Below are positions 60,059-64,000 of a DNA stretch of 64,000 nucleotides, piece by piece. A program made the translations under genes and the position numbers. Position 1 is the first letter of the stretch; the number at the start of each line of letters is the position of its first letter. Source of the DNA: Natronorubrum sediminis. GTDB lineage: Archaea > Halobacteriota > Halobacteria > Halobacteriales > Natrialbaceae. Under the pieces are notes generated by a model. That model did not search any database, had not been told where the DNA came from, and saw only the letters and a list, made by a program, of their open reading frames with translations. Where the stretch lies: NCBI RefSeq assembly GCF_900108095.1, contig NZ_FNWL01000001.1:1116001-1180000 (forward strand). The letters are read 5' to 3'.

Positions 60059-60409
60059 ATGAGTGGCTCACCCGACGAAGAGAAACTCGAGGAGCTCCGA
60101 CAAAAGAAAATGGAGCAGCTACAAGAACAGGCCGACTCCCAGGGCGGCGAGGCCTCCCAGGAGGCAGCCCAACAACAGGCCGAAGCCCAGAAAAAGGCCG
60201 TCTTGCGCCAGCACCTGACCGACGACGCGCGAAAGCGGCTTAACACGGTCAAGATGAGCAAGCCCGACTTCGGCGAGCAGGTCGAACGACAGGTCGTCAC
60301 GCTAGCTCGAAGCGGGCGCATTCAGGGGAAAATCGACGATCAGAAGATGAAACAACTCCTGCAGGAACTGAAGCCCGACTCGAAAAGCTTCGACATCAAG
60401 CGTCGCTGA
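60059..60409 (+). CDS. PDCD5-like DNA-binding protein
   Basis: 116 residues, highly charged: a long N-terminal coiled-coil ([18 protein letters not shown]) followed by a three-helix bundle ([36 protein letters not shown]). This is the archaeal PDCD5/TFAR19 family next to S19e, thought to bind nucleic acid or ribosome parts. Its stop overlaps the next ATG by one base (TGATG), so both are translated in tandem. Confidence 0.92.
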   Translation: MSGSPDEEKLEELRQKKMEQLQEQADSQGGEASQEAAQQQAEAQKKAVLRQHLTDDARKRLNTVKMSKPDFGEQVERQVVTLARSGRIQGKIDDQKMKQLLQELKPDSKSFDIKRR

Positions 60410-61005
60410 TGGACCTCGGCGTCCTCTACAGCGGTGGCAAGGATTCGACGCTCGCAGCGCTTCTCTTAGAGGAGTTCTACGACGTAACACTCGTGACGGC
60501 ACACTTCGACGTGAGCGACGACTGGGAACACGCCCGCGAGACGGCCGAACGGATGGGGTTCGCGTTCGAACGACTCGAGTTAGATCCCGACGTTGCTCAC
60601 GAGGCCGTCGAGACGATGTGCGACGACGGCTTTCCTCGCAACGGCATCCAGCAGGTTCACCTGCACGCCCTCGAGCAACTTGCTCAGGCGGAGTACGACG
60701 CAATTGCCGACGGGACGCGGCGTGACGACCGAGTGCCGACCGTCTCGAGAGCGCAGGCACAGAGTCTCGAGGATCGCTTCGACGTGGACTACATTGCACC
60801 GCTCTCTGGCTTCGGCCGGACGGCAGTCGACCGACTGGTCGACGCGACGCTCGAGGTGACCGTTGGACCGAGCGAAGAGATCGACCGAGCGGACTACGAA
60901 GCCGAACTGCGAGCGATCATCGCCACAGAAGACGTTCCGGGGACCGTCGAAGACGTGTTTCCGCCTCACGAGCAGACGTACGTGACGGATGTCGTTCGGA
61001 ACTGA
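60409..61005 (+). CDS. PP-loop ATPase (DUF7411-like)
   Basis: 198 residues. SGGKDSTLAALLLEEF (8-23) is the PP-loop of ATP-pyrophosphatases; the rest shows a Rossmann-like alpha/beta fold with the acidic helix DDWEHARETAERM and IAPLSGFGRTAVDRLVD. This family includes Dph6-like and tRNA-modifying enzymes; the substrate is not clear. It is linked to PDCD5 by a 1-base overlap. Its last codons are inside a 21-base repeat array. Confidence 0.82.
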   Translation: MDLGVLYSGGKDSTLAALLLEEFYDVTLVTAHFDVSDDWEHARETAERMGFAFERLELDPDVAHEAVETMCDDGFPRNGIQQVHLHALEQLAQAEYDAIADGTRRDDRVPTVSRAQAQSLEDRFDVDYIAPLSGFGRTAVDRLVDATLEVTVGPSEEIDRADYEAELRAIIATEDVPGTVEDVFPPHEQTYVTDVVRN

Positions 61006-61098
61006 TTGAGTGGCGTTCGGGACTGATTGAGTGGCGTTCGGGATTGATCGAGTGGCGTTCGGAACTGATTGAGTGGCGTTCGAGCCGGTTCGAGTGAC
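60994..61098. repeat. five-unit 21-base tandem repeat at a gene end
   Basis: Units of GTTCGGAACTGATTGAGTGGC: copies 1 and 4 are identical, copies 2 and 3 differ in a few bases, and copy 5 (61078-61098) is degenerate. The first unit holds the final codons and TGA stop of the PP-loop ATPase gene, so each unit carries a copy of that stop. It suggests repeated duplication of the gene end. Confidence 0.88.
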
Positions 61099-61158
61099 TC
61101 GTTCGCGGGCCATCCCCAAACAACAGGATAGAAGTTCGCCCTCGGCGAACCGCTACTC

Positions 61159-62457
61159 ATGTACGACCGGATCAAGGGCTTTCGTGATTTCTACCCCGGC
61201 GAGATGGCCGCCAGACGAGAGGCCATCGACACCCTCGAGGACACCGCTCGCGGCTACGGCTTCCGCGAGATCGGCACTCCCACTCTCGAGCGCGCCGAAC
61301 TCTGGACCGACAAGAGCGGCGACGACATCGTCGACGAACTCTACTCCTTCGAGGATCAGGGTGGCCGCCACGTCACGCTGACGCCCGAACTGACGCCGAC
61401 CGTCGCGCGGATGGTCGTCGCCAAACAACAGGAGCTCTCGAAGCCGATCAAGTGGGTCTCGACACGCCCGTTCTGGCGCTACGAGCAGGTTCAACAGGGT
61501 CGCCAACGCGAGTTCTACCAGACCAACGTCGACATCTTCGGCTCCTCAGAGCCCGACGCCGACGCCGAAATTCTCGCCTGGGCCGCCGACGCGCTGAGGA
61601 ACCTCGGGCTCACCGGCGAACACTTCGAGTTCCGCATCTCCCACCGCGACATTCTGGGTGGCGTCCTCGAGAGCTACGACGCCGACATCGACACCGAAGC
61701 CGCAATTCGCGCGGTCGACAAATCGGACAAGCTCTCTACCGCCGAGTATCACGACCTGCTGATCGGTGCCGGACTCTCGGCCGACCAGGCAGTCGAATTC
61801 GACGACCTCATCGCCGACGGCGACCTCGAGCGAGTCGAATCCTTCGCGGCGAACGAGCGAGTAACGGACGCGGTCGAGAACCTCCAGAACGTCCTCGAGG
61901 CGGCCGAGGACTTCGGCGCACGCGAGTACTGTACGATCTCGCTCGAGACGGCACGCGGACTCGATTACTACACCGGCGTCGTCTTCGAGTGCTTCGACTC
62001 GACGGGAGAGGTCTCCCGGTCTATCTTCGGTGGCGGACGCTACGACGACCTGATCGAGAGCTTCGGCGGGCAGCCAACGCCAGCGGTCGGTGTCGCCCCC
62101 GGCCACGCGACGCTCTCGTTGCTCTGTCAGCGAGCGGGCGTCTGGCCCGAAGAGGCGGTGACGACCGACTACTACGTGTTGCAAGTCGGCGACACGCGCC
62201 CCGAGGCGGCACGAATCGCCCGCGACCTGCGCGAACGCGGTCACGTCGTCGAGACGGACGTCGCCGGTCGCTCCTTCGGTTCGCAACTGAACTACGCCGA
62301 CTCGATCAACGCGGAGACGGTCGTCATCGCCGGCGAACAGGACCTGGCGAACGACGAAGTGACGATCAAGGACATGGACACGGGCGACCAGACGCAGGTG
62401 CCAGTGGACGACTTCCCCGGCGACCTCGAGCGACCGACGTTCGACGACCTCACGTAA
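61159..62457 (+). CDS. hisS: histidyl-tRNA synthetase
   Basis: 432 residues. Class II motifs: motif 1 (GFREIGTPTLERAELW), motif 2 (FWRYEQVQQGRQREFYQTNVDIFG), the HisRS-specific RGLDYYTG and FGGGRYDDL (motif 3 region), and the C-terminal anticodon domain. It charges tRNA-His. The ATG at 61159 begins MYDRIKGFRDFYP, as usual for HisRS. Confidence 0.95.
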   Translation: MYDRIKGFRDFYPGEMAARREAIDTLEDTARGYGFREIGTPTLERAELWTDKSGDDIVDELYSFEDQGGRHVTLTPELTPTVARMVVAKQQELSKPIKWVSTRPFWRYEQVQQGRQREFYQTNVDIFGSSEPDADAEILAWAADALRNLGLTGEHFEFRISHRDILGGVLESYDADIDTEAAIRAVDKSDKLSTAEYHDLLIGAGLSADQAVEFDDLIADGDLERVESFAANERVTDAVENLQNVLEAAEDFGAREYCTISLETARGLDYYTGVVFECFDSTGEVSRSIFGGGRYDDLIESFGGQPTPAVGVAPGHATLSLLCQRAGVWPEEAVTTDYYVLQVGDTRPEAARIARDLRERGHVVETDVAGRSFGSQLNYADSINAETVVIAGEQDLANDEVTIKDMDTGDQTQVPVDDFPGDLERPTFDDLT

Positions 62458-62528
62458 GCACCGCCGGTACGGGTACTTGGTGTAGTTCAGGGCCCACCAT
62501 TAACTTCGGTGTCGGTGTACGCCGCCCG

Positions 62529-64000
62529 ATGGCCGATTTCGACACGCCGAACGTCCTCTTCGTGCTCACCGATCAGGAGCGATACGACTGCAGCGCCCCC
62601 AACGGACCACCGGTCGAGACGACGGCGATGGATCGGCTCTCGAGCGACGGAATGCGATTTTCACGGGCGTTCACGCCGATCAGCATCTGCACGAGCGCTC
62701 GAGCGTCGCTCATGACGGGCCAGTGGCCACACACGCACGGAATGCTCAATAACAGCCACGAGGCGGACGCGATCCAGCCGAATCTCTCCCCGGAGACGCC
62801 GACGTTTTCGGAACTGCTGGCCGACGCCGGCTATCGGCTCAGCTATACGGGAAAGTGGCACGTCGGACGAGACCAGACGCCGGGAGACTTCGGATTCACG
62901 TACCTCGGCGGCAGCGATACGCACCACGACGATATCGACGAGGCGTTCCGCAGGTATCGCAGCGACCGCGGCGTTCCGGTCGACGAAGTCGACTTCGAGG
63001 AGGAGATTTACACCGGTAGCGATCCACGGGATTCGACCGACGGGACGTTCGTCGCCGCGAAAACGCCCGTCAGCGTCGAAGACACTCGCGCGTACTTTCT
63101 CGCGGAACGAACGATCGAAGCGCTCGAGGGCCACGCCGAAGACGATCCCAGCAGCGACAGCGACGACCCGTTTTTCCACCGAGCGGATTTCTACGGCCCC
63201 CATCACCCCTACGTCGTCCCCGAACCCTACGCCTCGATGTACGACCCGAGTGAGATCGAGCCCCCAGAGAGCTACGCCGAAACGTACGAGGGGAAACCCC
63301 AGGTGCAGGAAAACTACCTCCACTACCGCGGTGTTGAGGGCTTCGAATGGGACATTTGGGCCGAAGCGATCGCGAAGTACTGGGGGTTCACCACCTTGAT
63401 CGACGACCAACTCGATCGGATCCTCGATACTCTCGAGCGACTCGGCCTCGCCGAGGAAACGGCCGTGATTCACGCCTCAGATCACGGTGACTTCGTGGGC
63501 GCGCACCGCCAATTCAACAAGGGGCCGTTGATGTACGACGATACCTACCGAATTCCCCTGCAGGTTCGCTGGCCCGGCGTCGTCGAGCCGGGATCGGTCT
63601 GTGACGCGCCCGTCCACCTCCACGACCTCGCGCCGACGTTCCTCGAGATGGGCGGTGTCGACGTCCCCAATTCGTTCGACGCGCAAAGTCTGGCACCATT
63701 GCTCGAGGCGGGCGGCGACCCCGATGACGTTCCCAACGCGTGGCCCGAATCGGTCTTCGCGGAGTACCACGGCGACGAGTTCGGGCTCTACACCCAGCGA
63801 ACGGTCCGAACGGATCGCTACAAGTACGTCTACAACGGTCCGGACGTCGACGAGTTGTACGATCTCGAGGCCGATGCGGCCGAACTCAACAACCTGATCG
63901 ATCATCCCGGATACGCCGACGACCGACGGGAGATGCGCCAACGACTGATCGAGTGGATGCGGGAAACGGACGACCCGAATCAGGGATGGGTGCCAGACGT
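62529..64000 (+). CDS. sulfatase family hydrolase (runs off the window)
   Basis: 490 codons remain open to the window end. PNVLFVLTDQERYD starts the family, with metal Asp residues; the position for formylglycine reads C-T-S-A-R (54-58), while the usual form is C-x-P/A-x-R. TGKWHVG, ASDHGDF and NKGPLMYDDTYRIPL provide the remaining metal and active-site residues. The enzyme cleaves sulphate or phosphonate esters if its Cys is converted to formylglycine. No signal peptide is seen, suggesting cytoplasmic action. Confidence 0.87.
   Translation, partial: MADFDTPNVLFVLTDQERYDCSAPNGPPVETTAMDRLSSDGMRFSRAFTPISICTSARASLMTGQWPHTHGMLNNSHEADAIQPNLSPETPTFSELLADAGYRLSYTGKWHVGRDQTPGDFGFTYLGGSDTHHDDIDEAFRRYRSDRGVPVDEVDFEEEIYTGSDPRDSTDGTFVAAKTPVSVEDTRAYFLAERTIEALEGHAEDDPSSDSDDPFFHRADFYGPHHPYVVPEPYASMYDPSEIEPPESYAETYEGKPQVQENYLHYRGVEGFEWDIWAEAIAKYWGFTTLIDDQLDRILDTLERLGLAEETAVIHASDHGDFVGAHRQFNKGPLMYDDTYRIPLQVRWPGVVEPGSVCDAPVHLHDLAPTFLEMGGVDVPNSFDAQSLAPLLEAGGDPDDVPNAWPESVFAEYHGDEFGLYTQRTVRTDRYKYVYNGPDVDELYDLEADAAELNNLIDHPGYADDRREMRQRLIEWMRETDDPNQGWVPD

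Overview
The window is 64 kb of chromosome from an extremely halophilic archaeon. The proteins are strongly acidic, the DNA is GC-rich, and many genes appear leaderless, with an A/T-rich TATA-like box about 25-30 bases before the start codon. Archaeal markers include aIF2-gamma, Rpo7, Spt4, S6e, S19e, a PDCD5-like protein, class I lysyl-tRNA synthetase, PitA and GTP-dependent dephospho-CoA kinase. The very frequent CTCGAG and the gene families suggest the Natrialba/Natrinema group (inference). I see no rRNA, tRNA or CRISPR array.

Layout. 0-7 kb: an MFS carrier, a beta-CASP nuclease, and a minus-strand block of TetR, MATE pump, a prenyltransferase-like protein without its aspartate motifs, and small membrane proteins. 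7-20 kb: a hairpin-rich non-coding block, S6e, small conserved haloarchaeal proteins, a MaoC hydratase, a DHH protein, three universal-stress proteins with a GNAT enzyme, an AAA+ ATPase with a His-rich tail, and a Tat-exported esterase. 18-31 kb: MFS and chromate transporters, a DUF892 ferritin-like protein, a Tat-type superoxide dismutase, a TnpB element, PHP and metallo-beta-lactamase hydrolases, and a double-KaiC/histidine-kinase pair. 31-34 kb: the information-processing operon aIF2-gamma, PIN, Rpo7, Spt4, dephospho-CoA kinase.

34-46 kb holds a cyclase/fumarylacetoacetase operon, a bacterioopsin-activator-type regulator with a HalOD1 protein, a geranylgeranyl-reductase-like flavoprotein, a second MATE pump, a BBE oxidoreductase, a GcvT/YgfZ protein and several haloarchaea-specific proteins. 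At 46.6-47.6 kb is a small AT-rich patch with foreign-looking codon use: two related tiny membrane proteins and a headless ORF. 47.6-64 kb carries PitA, a PadR regulator, two site-2 proteases, lysS-pyrH, a MobB-MoaE fusion, thiL, S19e, PDCD5-PP-loop ATPase, hisS and a sulfatase cut by the window end.

Most of the window is ordinary housekeeping sequence. The observations most worth following are the AT-rich patch, a strongly foldable intergenic segment at 25.6-25.8 kb, the TnpB whose expected RuvC-II glutamate position holds glycine, the degenerate prenyltransferase in an efflux operon, the exported superoxide dismutase, and three unrelated short tandem repeat arrays (7-, 20- and 21-base units) placed right after genes.
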